A stretch of 64,000 bases of DNA. Source: JAJPKK01 sp963802745. Lineage in GTDB: Bacteria > Pseudomonadota > Alphaproteobacteria > Rhizobiales > Xanthobacteraceae. The stretch spans positions 39,275-103,274 of the forward strand of contig CAWDKL010000042.1 in the NCBI GenBank assembly GCA_963802745.1, written 5' to 3'. The position numbers and the translations under genes were made by a program. This document shows positions 1 to 8,685 of the stretch, one piece after another; the stretch's first letter is position 1; each line of letters begins with the position of its first letter. The notes below the pieces were generated by a model that did not search any database, had not been told where the DNA came from, and saw only the letters and a list, made by a program, of their open reading frames with translations.

Positions 1-1
1 T

Positions 2-365
2 CGCGCCCAGCAGACGCTGGACGTGATGGAGGCGGAAATTCATAAGCTCGCCGAAACCGGTCCGACGGAGGAAGAACTCACCAAGGCGAAGTCGTTTTTG
101 ATGGGGTCCTACGCGCTGCGTTTCGACACGTTCAACCAAGATCGCCGAGCAATTGGTGCAGCTGCAACTCGACAACCTCGGGATCGATTACATCGATAAG
201 CGCAACAGCTTGGTGGATGCAGTGACGATGGCGGACGTGAAGCGCGTCGCCAAGCGGCTGCTCGAGGCCAAGATGCTGATCACGATGGTCGGCAAGCCGC
301 AACCGGCGCCGCCATCGGCCCCGAAGGCGGCCGAATTGGCTACATCTCCATCTCCGGTGCGCTGA
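2..365 (+). pseudogene. M16 (insulinase-like) peptidase, C-terminal part, frameshifted
   Basis: C-terminal end of a zinc-peptidase-like M16 protein whose beginning lies outside the window. Residues from position 2 onward read ...TKAKSFLMGSYALRFDT in one frame. The characteristic helical tail (IAEQLVQLQLDNLGIDY..., VKRVAKRLLEAKMLITMVGKP) continues from position 141 one frame later, after what looks like one extra C in the aaccaag stretch at 134-140. The stop is at 363-365. The active-site motif is not inside the window. M16 genes often lie in pairs in Rhizobiales and are followed by pgi, as here. It is either a pseudogene or an intact gene carrying a one-base sequence error. Confidence 0.7.
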
Positions 366-380
366 TCGTTCCCATCGGCC

Positions 381-870
381 ATGGGGCTGCGGCAATCGAT
401 CGACGGCGTCCGGGAGACGCGCGTCGGCCCTGAGGGGGGTGTCCGAGTTGGTGCTGTCGGACGCCCTTCGCCGTTCCGGCGAGGCGCTCGTCTGGATCAA
501 GGCGCGCTACGCTGACGGCTCACTGCCGCTGCTGCGACTGCCCGAGCAGACGCGAGGTCTGGCAGGAATAGACGGCGCGGCGCGGCGTCAATGTGGGGCT
601 GCTGCCCGCCGCCATCGGGGCTTGACATCGCGTCGGTGCGCCAGGGCGCCCGCGAGGCGCTCGTCCCAATCTGGCGGACCGGCCGGCGGAGCAGGTGCCA
701 TCTGTGGACCATCCAACTCGATCGCATCGACGAGGCGAGCCTCGGCGAACTTCTCATGCATTTCATGCTGGAGACGATCGTCGCGGCGTGATTGATGGGC
801 GTCGGCCCGTTCGACCAGCCCCGCTGTCGAAGAGGGCAAGGTGCTGGCCAAGCGCTATGTGATGGCGTGA
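381..870 (+). pseudogene. pgi: Glucose-6-phosphate isomerase remnant with two internal deletions
   Basis: Remnant of the glycolytic isomerase. Recognisable blocks in order are an N-terminal stretch (QSIDGVRETRVGPEG, then DGSLPLLRLPEQ in the next frame), a middle block (VGLLPAAI then GLDIASVRQGAREAL) and the C-terminal signature (LDRIDEASLGELLMHFMLET, then GVGPFDQP). Compared with a normal protein of about 550 residues, roughly 110 codons are missing between the first two blocks and a larger segment between the second and third. That loss removes the catalytic core. Three frame shifts and an in-frame TGA at 789-791 are also present. It follows the M16 gene, the usual Rhizobiales neighbour. The deletions make this a true pseudogene regardless of any sequencing error. 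Confidence 0.75.
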
Positions 871-970
871 CTGGGTACCGCTCCAAAGGGGTTTATCGGA
901 TAGAGGGTGCCGCGCTGCCGTCGCACCACTATATGCGGCTGGCATTCCGTTCCATGCAAAGGAGTCCCCC

Positions 971-1573
971 ATGAAGCTCTACTTCTCGCCCGGTGCCTGC
1001 TCGCTATCGCCCCACATCGTTCTGCGTGAAACCGGGGCAGATTTCGAACTCGAACAGGTCAACAATCAGGAAAAAAAGACCAAGTCCGGCAAGGATTATT
1101 GGTCCGTCAACCCCAAGGGACAGGTTCCTTGCCTGGAGCTGGATAACGGGGAAAAGCTCACCGAAGGGCCGGTGATCGTGCAATATGTCGCCGATCACCA
1201 TGGCGGCGGCCTCGCGGGAGCCGCGGGCACGATGGAACGCTACCGCATCCAGGAGTGGCTCAACTTCGTTTCGTCGGAACTGCACAAGAGCTTCGGCCCG
1301 ATCTTCCGCGCCACCACCCCCGATGCGTTCAAGGATCTGTCGCGGGAGAATCTCGGCAAGCGTTTCGCCTGGCTCGACAAGGAACTGGCCGGCAAGACAT
1401 TTCTGATGGGTGACAAGTTTTCGGTCGCGGATGCTTATCTTTTCACCGTGCTGCGATGGTCCCCCCGCGTCAATATCGATCTGTCGAAATGGCCGAACAT
1501 CACGGCCTATATGGATCGCGTGGCAGCCCGGCCGAAGGTGCAGGAAGCGCTCAAGGCCGAGGGCCTTGCGTAA
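971..1573 (+). CDS. Glutathione S-transferase family protein
   Basis: A 200-residue cytosolic glutathione transferase resembling bacterial beta-class GSTs. The N-terminal thioredoxin-fold half opens with MKLYFSPGACSLSPHIVL, carrying the Ser/Cys pair typical of the active-site loop. The Pro-Cys-Leu turn (NPKGQVPCLEL) and the glutathione-contacting EGPVIVQYVAD helix follow. The all-helical C-terminal domain contains the N-capping motif in FLMGDKFSVADAYLF. The start is fixed by a strong ribosome binding site AAAGGAG at 958-964. It conjugates glutathione to electrophiles or peroxides, but the real substrate cannot be read from sequence. It is monocistronic and sits downstream of the dead pgi gene. 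Confidence 0.9.
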   Translation: MKLYFSPGACSLSPHIVLRETGADFELEQVNNQEKKTKSGKDYWSVNPKGQVPCLELDNGEKLTEGPVIVQYVADHHGGGLAGAAGTMERYRIQEWLNFVSSELHKSFGPIFRATTPDAFKDLSRENLGKRFAWLDKELAGKTFLMGDKFSVADAYLFTVLRWSPRVNIDLSKWPNITAYMDRVAARPKVQEALKAEGLA

Positions 1574-1815
1574 GCTTGCCTGCAGCATGTGCTCGGGAGA
1601 ATCGTAGGGAGCAACATCCGGCCGTCGATCTCGGCCGAACGAGTATGGCGGGGTGGCAAGGCCCCGCCAACGGCCCTCGCGGCGAGATTACGTCGTGGCG
1701 CGGTAGCGGCGCGCCGCCGTCATTGACAAGGCCTCCCTAATTGCGTAACCGCACCGACCGACGCGGCGTTCGAAAAAATGCCGCATGATGCATATGCCGT
1801 TTCGGAGATGTCAAA

Positions 1816-3375
1816 ATGACCTCTGGTATCTTTAGAGTATTTGCGGTTCTGGCGCTGTCCCTTTCGGCAATTGGTTATGGCGATGCGAGTTCGCCCGGCG
1901 TCTCCGCCACGTCATGGCAAGCCTGGTTGGGAGGATTGACGAAACAGGGTTATAGTGTCACCCAGGGAAATACCATCCTTGTTACCAATGCGGATTGCCC
2001 GATGTTCGAGGCTGTATTTGGCAGTTGCTTCGGCAATAACCCTGCTGCCCCGTATATTATACCGCAGCCGCCCGTCGGCGGCGCATATGTCGATCCTTAT
2101 TACGCCACGCCGTTTGGCGGAACCGGACCGACCGGTCGGCCGACCAATTTATTTTATCGCCTCGGCGACAATGATGCGCTGGTGACGCTGGTGACGTTGC
2201 CGCCCCAGGCAGCTTATCTCGGCTATCAAACTTATATGTTTACGCGTAACAAAAGTAATTATACGAGGTCAAATCCCGCTCAGCAGGTATCGCCGGACCC
2301 GAGCAGATTGGAAATCTTCGGCAGTTTGGGCAACGACGTCAATAACGTGATTGTCAAAAACCAATCCGGTGCCGCCTGGAACGGCGCCACGGTCGTCTAT
2401 GTGACGACCCCCAATCCGAACCTGAGAGACGCGCTGGTCGCCGGCGCGCGAGCAAGCGGCCTCGATGTGCGGTTTATGTTTTCCGAACCGGTCGGTTCCA
2501 ATACCATCATCGGGCTCAGCGCGGCTGCCGACGACTTCGTCACATTGATCAGGTATGCACTTCCGGAAAATTCGCAACTCGGAACCGATTGGACGAATAA
2601 CTACAACACCAATGTTCTGGTTTACAGAGTGTCGAATCCATTCATTCCGGCGGCGCGTTTCGGCTTTCCGGAATACACCCCCAAAATGCCGTCGAGCGAA
2701 TCCGGACTGCAGGCATCGCTGAACGAATTGTCGAGCCTGCTGCAAAGCTGGCTGGCATCAACGTCCGGGGGAGCCGCGACAGCGGTTGACATGACGCTGA
2801 GTGACCGCGTCGGTGCGCGGGGGCAGCCGTACGGCGTCGTCGGCACCGACTGTATTGCAACAGGCATCGTGTGTGCCGGAGACAATCAAGACACGGATGC
2901 ATATCGATTCCTGAAACTGAGCAACTTGGCCAGCTCGCAAAATGTTATCATAACGGGGGTCAATCATGCCCTGACCGGCAATGCGAGTTACATATCCCTG
3001 GGCATTTACAATGCGAGCAATTCTACCGGCGTGGCGTCCGCCTCCCAGACCAATCCGGTTGCAGTCGGCTTCAACAGCGGAAATCTGACCGGCTCCGCCG
3101 CGGCCGTTCTCAAAAGTTTGGGTCTGTATAGTTCGGCGTCGGCCAGCCTCAAGACCAACTTGCCTTTTTTGTACGTTTCGCTGCTCTCGAGGACGTGCAC
3201 CTATGCGGCTGCTTATTGCATCGATCTCAACGGCACGTCGTTGATACCATTGACGGCTCCCGTCAGCATCATCGCGCGCGCTTACATCAAGCCAGGCACC
3301 ACGACGGGTGCCGATCCCAATGTCATGGTGAATACCAAGGTGATCCTCAACTCCGGATCGTCGATTTTGCCATAG
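1816..3375 (+). CDS. Secreted protein of unknown function
   Basis: A 519-residue protein starting with an export signal (hydrophobic FAVLALSLSAIGYG core, likely cleavage near residue 25). I do not recognise the family. The mature part is rich in Asn, Ser, Thr and aromatic residues, low in charge, and carries Cys pairs (NADCPMFEAVFGSCFG; GTDCIATGIVCAG; RTCTYAAAYC), suggesting an extracytoplasmic disulfide-bonded beta-rich fold. Base composition is visibly less GC-rich than its neighbours, which may hint at transfer. It stands alone between the GST gene and a convergent DUF1254/DUF1214 pair. No enzyme motif could be identified. Confidence 0.75.
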   Translation: MTSGIFRVFAVLALSLSAIGYGDASSPGVSATSWQAWLGGLTKQGYSVTQGNTILVTNADCPMFEAVFGSCFGNNPAAPYIIPQPPVGGAYVDPYYATPFGGTGPTGRPTNLFYRLGDNDALVTLVTLPPQAAYLGYQTYMFTRNKSNYTRSNPAQQVSPDPSRLEIFGSLGNDVNNVIVKNQSGAAWNGATVVYVTTPNPNLRDALVAGARASGLDVRFMFSEPVGSNTIIGLSAAADDFVTLIRYALPENSQLGTDWTNNYNTNVLVYRVSNPFIPAARFGFPEYTPKMPSSESGLQASLNELSSLLQSWLASTSGGAATAVDMTLSDRVGARGQPYGVVGTDCIATGIVCAGDNQDTDAYRFLKLSNLASSQNVIITGVNHALTGNASYISLGIYNASNSTGVASASQTNPVAVGFNSGNLTGSAAAVLKSLGLYSSASASLKTNLPFLYVSLLSRTCTYAAAYCIDLNGTSLIPLTAPVSIIARAYIKPGTTTGADPNVMVNTKVILNSGSSILP

Positions 3376-3407
3376 CAGCGCGGCCCCACCGCACAACAAT
3401 CATCGCA

Positions 3408-3962
3408 TTACGCCGGCGCCGGCCGGCATCGCGCGCCTTGCAGCGCGGCGGCGGCGGCCGGCAACAAGCTTGGCTCGGGCGAGAACGCCCGGGCGACGAT
3501 GAGACCGGTGAGGGTCGGGGATTCGACGATCAGCCGGTCGGCCGCCGTGACCTCCTCGTCATCCGGCATCTCTTCGCGCTGCTTGGTCGTCATCAGATCG
3601 AGTTCGATGACCCGGCGTCCGGCCGCCCGGTCGTTGATTGCGTAGTAGGCCACGTCATAGCGGCTATAGAAGGTCACCGACGTGTAGGCCGGGCTCACCG
3701 GGACCGTCAGCTTGATTGGCCCGCCGCCAAGATCGTAACGGCACACCGCGGTGGCAAAGGCCGGGTCCATGAACGGTACGATCGAAGCCTCGGGCGTGGG
3801 GGCCGGCAGCGGCGTGAATCCGTTGATCTGGGTCAGCGGCGCGAGCCGCGCATAGGCGTCCCGCGAGGCGGTCCGCGGCATCGCCAAGATGGTGGCAACG
3901 TGCACGAGACCGCCCAACAGCAGCCCTCCGGCAATCCATAACATCCACCGGATCATCGGCAA
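3408..3962 (-). CDS. DUF1254-type membrane-anchored protein
   Basis: A 184-residue protein with one N-terminal membrane segment (about residues 5-27) and a short periplasmic domain resembling the DUF1254 family: an ITPLTQINGFTPLP-like start, a VPFMDPAF stretch and a PVSPAYTSVTFYSRYDVAYY core. DUF1254 proteins are usually found next to or fused with DUF1214 proteins, and here the partner gene precedes it with a 10-base overlap, so the two are co-transcribed. The molecular function of this pair is unknown. Family assignment is by resemblance only. Confidence 0.7.
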   Translation of the reverse strand: MPMIRWMLWIAGGLLLGGLVHVATILAMPRTASRDAYARLAPLTQINGFTPLPAPTPEASIVPFMDPAFATAVCRYDLGGGPIKLTVPVSPAYTSVTFYSRYDVAYYAINDRAAGRRVIELDLMTTKQREEMPDDEEVTAADRLIVESPTLTGLIVARAFSPEPSLLPAAAAALQGARCRPAPA

Positions 3963-4534
3963 TCCCCCGTCGCGCGCACCGACGGCATCGGGGCTTCGCG
4001 GCCGGCGCGCGTGGCGATGCCGAGCGAGGTGTCATAAAAGCGGATCATGAGCACGTAGCGGTCGATGCCGCCGGTGGGGAGCCAGTTGCCGGGGCGCGCG
4101 CGTGGGGAAATCAAGATTTGGAACTCGCCATTGCTGTCGCGGACCAATTCCTGACTGGTGAAGCCGTGGCGGTCGAGGGAGTTCGCGACCAGCCGGCCGG
4201 TCGGCGTATAAAGCGAGAGGGTAAAATAGCGGGCCGGCGGTGTGGTGCCCTGCACCACCACGTCGCAGCGCCCGTCGAGCGGGTGCCCGTCATCGTCCAC
4301 TGTAGCGGTGAACGTGATGCCGTCCCCGATGCCGACCGGAAGCTCGCCGTTGCGGACCAGCGCGGCGCGCGCGTAAGGGTCGATATCGGCCGTGCCGTTA
4401 TGCGGATATCCCCTCCAAGCGCCGAGCGTCAGTTCGCCGAATGACAGATTTTTCGTCACCGCATACCAGGTCGAACCGAGTCCGACACCCGCCGCGATGA
4501 GGAAGGAAAGCAGCAATCCGGTCAGCAGCCGCAC
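3953..4534 (-). CDS. DUF1214-type exported protein
   Basis: A 193-residue protein with an N-terminal hydrophobic anchor or signal (residues 3-25) and a periplasmic beta-rich domain of the DUF1214 type. Signature stretches are NGTADIDPYARA, the TPPARYFTLSLYTPTGRLVAN strand pair and the SPRARPGNWLPTG turn followed by a YVLMIRFYDT strand. It is the first gene of a two-gene operon with the overlapping DUF1254-like gene. It is shorter than soluble DUF1214 proteins and seems to be the membrane-anchored variety common in Rhizobiales. The function is not established. Confidence 0.75.
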   Translation of the reverse strand: MRLLTGLLLSFLIAAGVGLGSTWYAVTKNLSFGELTLGAWRGYPHNGTADIDPYARAALVRNGELPVGIGDGITFTATVDDDGHPLDGRCDVVVQGTTPPARYFTLSLYTPTGRLVANSLDRHGFTSQELVRDSNGEFQILISPRARPGNWLPTGGIDRYVLMIRFYDTSLGIATRAGREAPMPSVRATGDCR

Positions 4535-4660
4535 GTGGTATCCGCTCGTCCTCGACTATGAAACACAACACGCGTCGGCTGCCGCCTCGGCGTCTCCTGG
4601 CTTTTGCACGGCCATATTTCGCAATCGCGGATCGCCGGTCAACCGCGATTGCGGTTTGGT

Positions 4661-6958
4661 CTAATTGGCGGTGGCGACGGGCCGCGCACCATTGTCTGCG
4701 CGCCCCCGCGCCCGCGGACGCTGTGGCGGCGGCTGCGCCGCCGCGGCCGGCGCGGCGGCGGGCGCAGGGTTCGGAGCCGCGGTTGGCGCCGGTGGCAACG
4801 GTTCTAGCCCCGCCAGGGCGCGGCCCGCGTCATCCATCATGCGCTCGAGACGCTGCAGTGATTGCGAGCCCTTCAGGGTCAGCATCACCGGCCGCACCGG
4901 GGCATCGCCCTTGCCGTCCTTGTCGAGCAGCGGACCGACCGTCGCACCATTCGGCCCGACGCCCGCAATCTGCTTCAGCTCGATGCCTTGATGCGCGTAA
5001 GCCATGATATCGTGCCAGGTCTGGGCGGGCAACGACCCGCCGGTCATTTTGTTGAGCGGGCTGTAATCGTCGTTACCGTACCATACGCCGCACACGAAGT
5101 TCCCCGTATAGCCGACGAACCACGCATCCCGGTAGGAATTGGTGGTCCCGGTCTTGCCGGCCGATTTGATGCCGTCGAGGATCGCCCGCTTGGCGGTGCC
5201 TTCTTCCACCACCTTGCTCATCATGAACGCCATGTCGGCCGCGACCTGCGGCGGGATCGCCTCGACCGGTTTGTTGCTCTCCTCGCGGTCGAACCGCCAG
5301 ATGGTGTCCCCCTGGCCGGACCGCACTTCCAGTATCGCATGCGGTTTCACCGCCATGCCGCGGTTCGGAAAGGTCGCATAGGCGACCGTATGCTCCAGCA
5401 CCGTCACTTCGTCGGCGCCGATCGGCAGCGACGGCGTGTCCGGCAGCGGGGCCTTGATACCCATGCGGCGGGCGGTTGCCACGATCATCTTGCGTCCTTC
5501 GCGCGCATTGCCCTTGCCGAGCGCAATCGACAGCTTCACCGGCACCACATTGATCGACCGCGTAATCGCCTGTATCAGGGTAACAGAGCCGGAGTAGCTG
5601 CGGCCATAATTCTGCGGACACCAATTGCCGATGCAGACCGGCCCGTCCACCACCACCGACGTCGGCTTGAAGCCGTTCATGAGCGCGGTGGCGTACACAT
5701 ACGGCTTGAACGAGGAGCCCGGCTGGCGATAGGCGTCGGTAGCGCGGTTGAACTGGCTGGTGTTGTAGTCGGTTCCGCCCACCATCGCACGCACCGCTCC
5801 GTCGAGGTCCGCTACCACGGTAGCGGCCTGCTTGGCGTGATAGTCGCGCCCGAACTGGCGGAGCTGGTTTTCGATGGCATCCTCGGCGGCGCGTTGCAGC
5901 CCGAGGTCGAGGGCGGTGCGCACCACGAAGGCGCGGTCCGGAATCGAGCGAAATGGCGGCGTGTCGATGAGCTTGCGCATTTCCTCGAAGGCGTAGTCAA
6001 GGTAATATCCTGGAGCGCCTTCGTCGCGCCGATCGACCGGGCTCGCTGGATTGCGGCGGGCGCCGAACACCTGACCCTCGGTCATGAATCCGGCGTCGAC
6101 CAGGTTGTCCAGCACCACGTTGGCGCGGCCGCGAGCCGCCGGCAGGTTGATGTGTGGGGCGAATTTGGTCGGCGCCTTGAACAGGCCCGCCAGCATCGCG
6201 GCCTCCGCCAGGTTCACCTCGCGCGCCGATTTACCGAAATAGAATTGCGCCGCCGCATCGACCCCATAGGTGCCGCCCCCCATGTAGGCGCGGTCGAGAT
6301 AAAGCTTCAAAATCTCGTTCTTGGTCAGCCGCGTCTCCAGCCACAGCGCCAGAAACGCTTCCTTCACCTTGCGTTCGAGTGTGCGCTGATTGCTCAAAAA
6401 CAGATTCTTGGCGAGCTGCTGGGTGAGCGAGGAGCCGCCTTGCACCACGCCGCCGGCGCGCGCGTTGGTCACGATCGCCCGGAAAGTGCCCGAGATGTCG
6501 ATGCCGAAATGATCGTAGAACCGGCGGTCCTCGGTGGCCAGCACCGCCTTGATCAGATGATCCGGGAAATCAGCGAGCGCCACCGCGCTGCTGTGCTTGA
6601 TGCCGCGGCTTCCGATTTCGTTGCCGTAGCGGTCCAGAAATACCACCGCCAGTTCGGATTTCTTCAGCCAATCATCGTCAGCGGTCTCGCGAAAGGCCGG
6701 GACGGCAAGCGCGAGCGCCACCAGCAATCCCCCGGTGCCCAAGGTCGCCAGTTCCGACAAGGGTTCCACCACCAGCCAGCGCCGCCAACCGGAGACATGG
6801 AAGCGGTCCATGAAGTCGCGGAAGCCTTCGAGCGCCTCGCGCAGCATCGCGCCGCCGCGGAAGAGGCCGAAGTCGAGACGCGCGTCGAGGTCAAGGAAGA
6901 AGGCGCTGATACGGCGGCCCCAGCTCCGGTTTCCACGCTTTGGCTGATCGTCGTTCAC
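4661..6958 (-). CDS. Class A penicillin-binding protein (PBP1A-like)
   Basis: A bifunctional peptidoglycan synthase of 765 residues. A cytoplasmic tail of about 70 residues precedes one membrane segment (about 72-92). A GT51 glycosyltransferase domain follows, with the catalytic Glu about 143 in VLATEDRRFYDHFG and the conserved QGGSSLTQQLAKNLFL motif. The transpeptidase domain carries the active-site serine in PGSSFKPYVY, an S-x-N triad (RSIN) and KTG in SAGKTGTTN. The tail is Pro/Ala-rich and probably disordered. The start codon is GTG at 6958. It polymerises lipid II and crosslinks stem peptides at the inner membrane. The gene is monocistronic and diverges from the next one. Confidence 0.93.
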   Translation of the reverse strand: MNDDQPKRGNRSWGRRISAFFLDLDARLDFGLFRGGAMLREALEGFRDFMDRFHVSGWRRWLVVEPLSELATLGTGGLLVALALAVPAFRETADDDWLKKSELAVVFLDRYGNEIGSRGIKHSSAVALADFPDHLIKAVLATEDRRFYDHFGIDISGTFRAIVTNARAGGVVQGGSSLTQQLAKNLFLSNQRTLERKVKEAFLALWLETRLTKNEILKLYLDRAYMGGGTYGVDAAAQFYFGKSAREVNLAEAAMLAGLFKAPTKFAPHINLPAARGRANVVLDNLVDAGFMTEGQVFGARRNPASPVDRRDEGAPGYYLDYAFEEMRKLIDTPPFRSIPDRAFVVRTALDLGLQRAAEDAIENQLRQFGRDYHAKQAATVVADLDGAVRAMVGGTDYNTSQFNRATDAYRQPGSSFKPYVYATALMNGFKPTSVVVDGPVCIGNWCPQNYGRSYSGSVTLIQAITRSINVVPVKLSIALGKGNAREGRKMIVATARRMGIKAPLPDTPSLPIGADEVTVLEHTVAYATFPNRGMAVKPHAILEVRSGQGDTIWRFDREESNKPVEAIPPQVAADMAFMMSKVVEEGTAKRAILDGIKSAGKTGTTNSYRDAWFVGYTGNFVCGVWYGNDDYSPLNKMTGGSLPAQTWHDIMAYAHQGIELKQIAGVGPNGATVGPLLDKDGKGDAPVRPVMLTLKGSQSLQRLERMMDDAGRALAGLEPLPPAPTAAPNPAPAAAPAAAAQPPPQRPRARGRADNGARPVATAN

Positions 6959-7295
6959 GGTCGGTTTCGCGGCCCCTCTTGCATAGCGAACTGGTTAATG
7001 ACCCCTTATTGCGGCGTCGCCGGGGCAGCAGACGAGCTTGAGCGTCGCTGCTAATCCGTGCTGCAGACATATTCACCGCGCGTACGAATCCAATAGTGGC
7101 ACGGTCTTGTCCAGCCCGGATCGCCGTCATGGTTGCCAACACACGATGGTCCCAAATCGTGGCGTCGATCGTAGGTCGCGCGGCGTCTTTCGCCGGTTCA
7201 AATGTGGGCGCTATTGCGGTAGCTTCCCCCACCAAGGCAGGGACCCGTGCGGTACTCGATCGCCGCACGGCATGCCGCCAATGAGGAGGATGTGG

Positions 7296-8150
7296 ATGGT
7301 TTACCGGAGTTTGGCGCGCGCGGGCGCCGTGGCCGCCCTGATATTGGTAACTTTCGCCGGCGTGCGGGCCGAAGATGCCAAAAAATATCCCGACTGGGAC
7401 GGCTTATGGAAACGCGGCAGTCCGGTCGGCGTGTGGGACCCGACCAAGCCGGGCGGGCGCGGCCAGCAGCCGCCGCTGACGGCGGAATACCAAAAGGTGT
7501 TCGAGGATAATCTCGCCAAGGGCCGGGCGGGGGTGATGTTCGACATCAAGAACATTTGCGGGCCGGTCGGCATGCCGCGCATGATGATCATGTACGAGCC
7601 GATGGAAATCATCGTCAAGCCGAAGGTCACCCACATGCTGCTCGAATCGATGAGTTCGATCCGGCGCATCTATACGGACGGGCGGGATTGGCCCAAGGAA
7701 CCCGATTTCCAGTTCACCGGCTACTCGATCGGCAAGTGGTTCGATACGGACAATGACGGCGTCTACGACACGCTGGAGGTCGAGACCCGCTACATGCGCG
7801 GTCCGCGCCTGTTCGAATCCACCGGCATTCCGCTGCACGCCGACAACGAGACTGTGGTGAAGGAAAAGCTCTATCTCGATCCCAAGGACCCCGACATCCT
7901 GCGCAACGAAATCACCACCTACGACCACGCTCTAACGCGGCCGTGGACGGTCTCGCGGTTCTACCGGCGCGAGCACGAGCCGAATTACCAGGAATATCCG
8001 TGCACCGAGGATAACCGCTGGGTGACCATCGGCGGTTCGCTCTATCTCGCGGACGGCGATGGCTATCTGATGCCGGTCCAGAAAGGTCAGGCGCCGCCTG
8101 ACCTGAAATATTTGCAAAAGTACTTTCCGCAGGCGAAGGAGAAGAATTGA
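7296..8150 (+). CDS. Secreted protein of unknown function
   Basis: I chose ATG 7296 because AGGAGG at 7284-7289 sits six bases upstream and because it gives a clean signal peptide (MVYRSLARAGAVAALILVTF, cleavage after VRA). The product has 284 residues. The reading frame is open further upstream but without a ribosome site. The mature domain contains YPDWDGLWKRG, NICGPVGMPRMM, a repeated Asp-rich turn (DTDNDGVYDTLEVET) and a tryptophan/tyrosine-rich end. I do not recognise the family, and no catalytic motif stands out. It is probably periplasmic. The 337 bases between the PBP gene and this start contain no gene I can support. Confidence 0.75.
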   Translation: MVYRSLARAGAVAALILVTFAGVRAEDAKKYPDWDGLWKRGSPVGVWDPTKPGGRGQQPPLTAEYQKVFEDNLAKGRAGVMFDIKNICGPVGMPRMMIMYEPMEIIVKPKVTHMLLESMSSIRRIYTDGRDWPKEPDFQFTGYSIGKWFDTDNDGVYDTLEVETRYMRGPRLFESTGIPLHADNETVVKEKLYLDPKDPDILRNEITTYDHALTRPWTVSRFYRREHEPNYQEYPCTEDNRWVTIGGSLYLADGDGYLMPVQKGQAPPDLKYLQKYFPQAKEKN

Positions 8151-8334
8151 GGGGCATCCGCCGAAACGGTGAAATGGGCCGGCGTGATCAAGCGCGCCGG
8201 CATCAAGCCGGAGTTATTTCCGGTTTGCCCAGCTGACGGACCGCGGCACAATAGGGGCAAAAGTCATGGCGGTCCCACGGGTCATGGACGAGCTTGCCCC
8301 GGCCATCGCGATAATCGGCGAACGTGCCCTCCTA

Positions 8335-8597
8335 GACCGGATTCCGGTGAGGTCCGAACATGTAGGGTGTGCAAAATCGCCTCGCGAGACGCAGGCAGCC
8401 GGCACGGCGTAGAATGGCGATTTTGCGCACGCGGCAGGCCTTTGGTTAGCGTCGCGATCACGACACCGCGCGATCATGACGTGAGCGGCCGACTGCGTGC
8501 GCAAAATCGCCGGCGAAGCCGTGCCGGTTGCTCCGCCGTGCCCGGGCGATTTTGCACACCCTACGACCCTGCGATTCGATGCGACCGGAATTTGGTA
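8335..8597. mobile_element. MITE-like element with IS630-type terminal inverted repeats
   Basis: The left end GACCGGATTCCGGTGAGGTC begins directly after a TA dinucleotide (8333-8334). The right end, read in reverse, gives TACCAAATTCCGGTCGCATC next to another TA. The left end differs from the left terminal repeat of the complete IS630 copy at 50205 by only about three bases in 27, and IS630 elements insert at TA. There is no coding potential inside, so this is a non-autonomous derivative. Its interior contains a second nested inverted-repeat structure, listed separately. Confidence 0.6.
8362..8564. repeat. Nested four-fold inverted repeat
   Basis: The 20-base sequence at 8362-8381 (GTAGGGTGTGCAAAATCGCC) recurs as an exact reverse complement at 8545-8564. 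Two shorter copies of its core (GTGCGCAAAATCGCC type) lie between them at 8416-8430 (inverted) and 8497-8511 (direct). The four copies therefore alternate in orientation. The structure lies inside the IS630-type MITE, so one small palindromic element seems to have inserted into another. Confidence 0.65.
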
Positions 8598-8615
8598 TAA
8601 ATGCTCCTAAATGAA

Positions 8616-8638
8616 ATCGCCGGGACAAGCCCGGCGAT
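8616..8638. repeat. Extragenic palindrome, possible terminator of the symporter gene
   Basis: A hairpin of eight base pairs (TCGCCGGG / CCCGGCGA) with a five-base loop, of the kind scattered between genes in Rhizobiales. It lies 48 bases beyond the stop of the minus-strand symporter gene and is followed on that strand by only a weak T-rich run. It may act as a terminator or merely as a repeat. Confidence 0.5.
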
Positions 8639-8685
8639 GACGAAGGGGCCTCGACAACTTTTGCCCCCGTTGCACCGCGACGCGG

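Noticed and set aside
4862..7054. A 730-codon open frame on the plus strand opposite the penicillin-binding protein
   Set aside because: Antisense shadow of a well supported gene; translation is His/Arg/Gly-rich without a domain, and no ribosome site.
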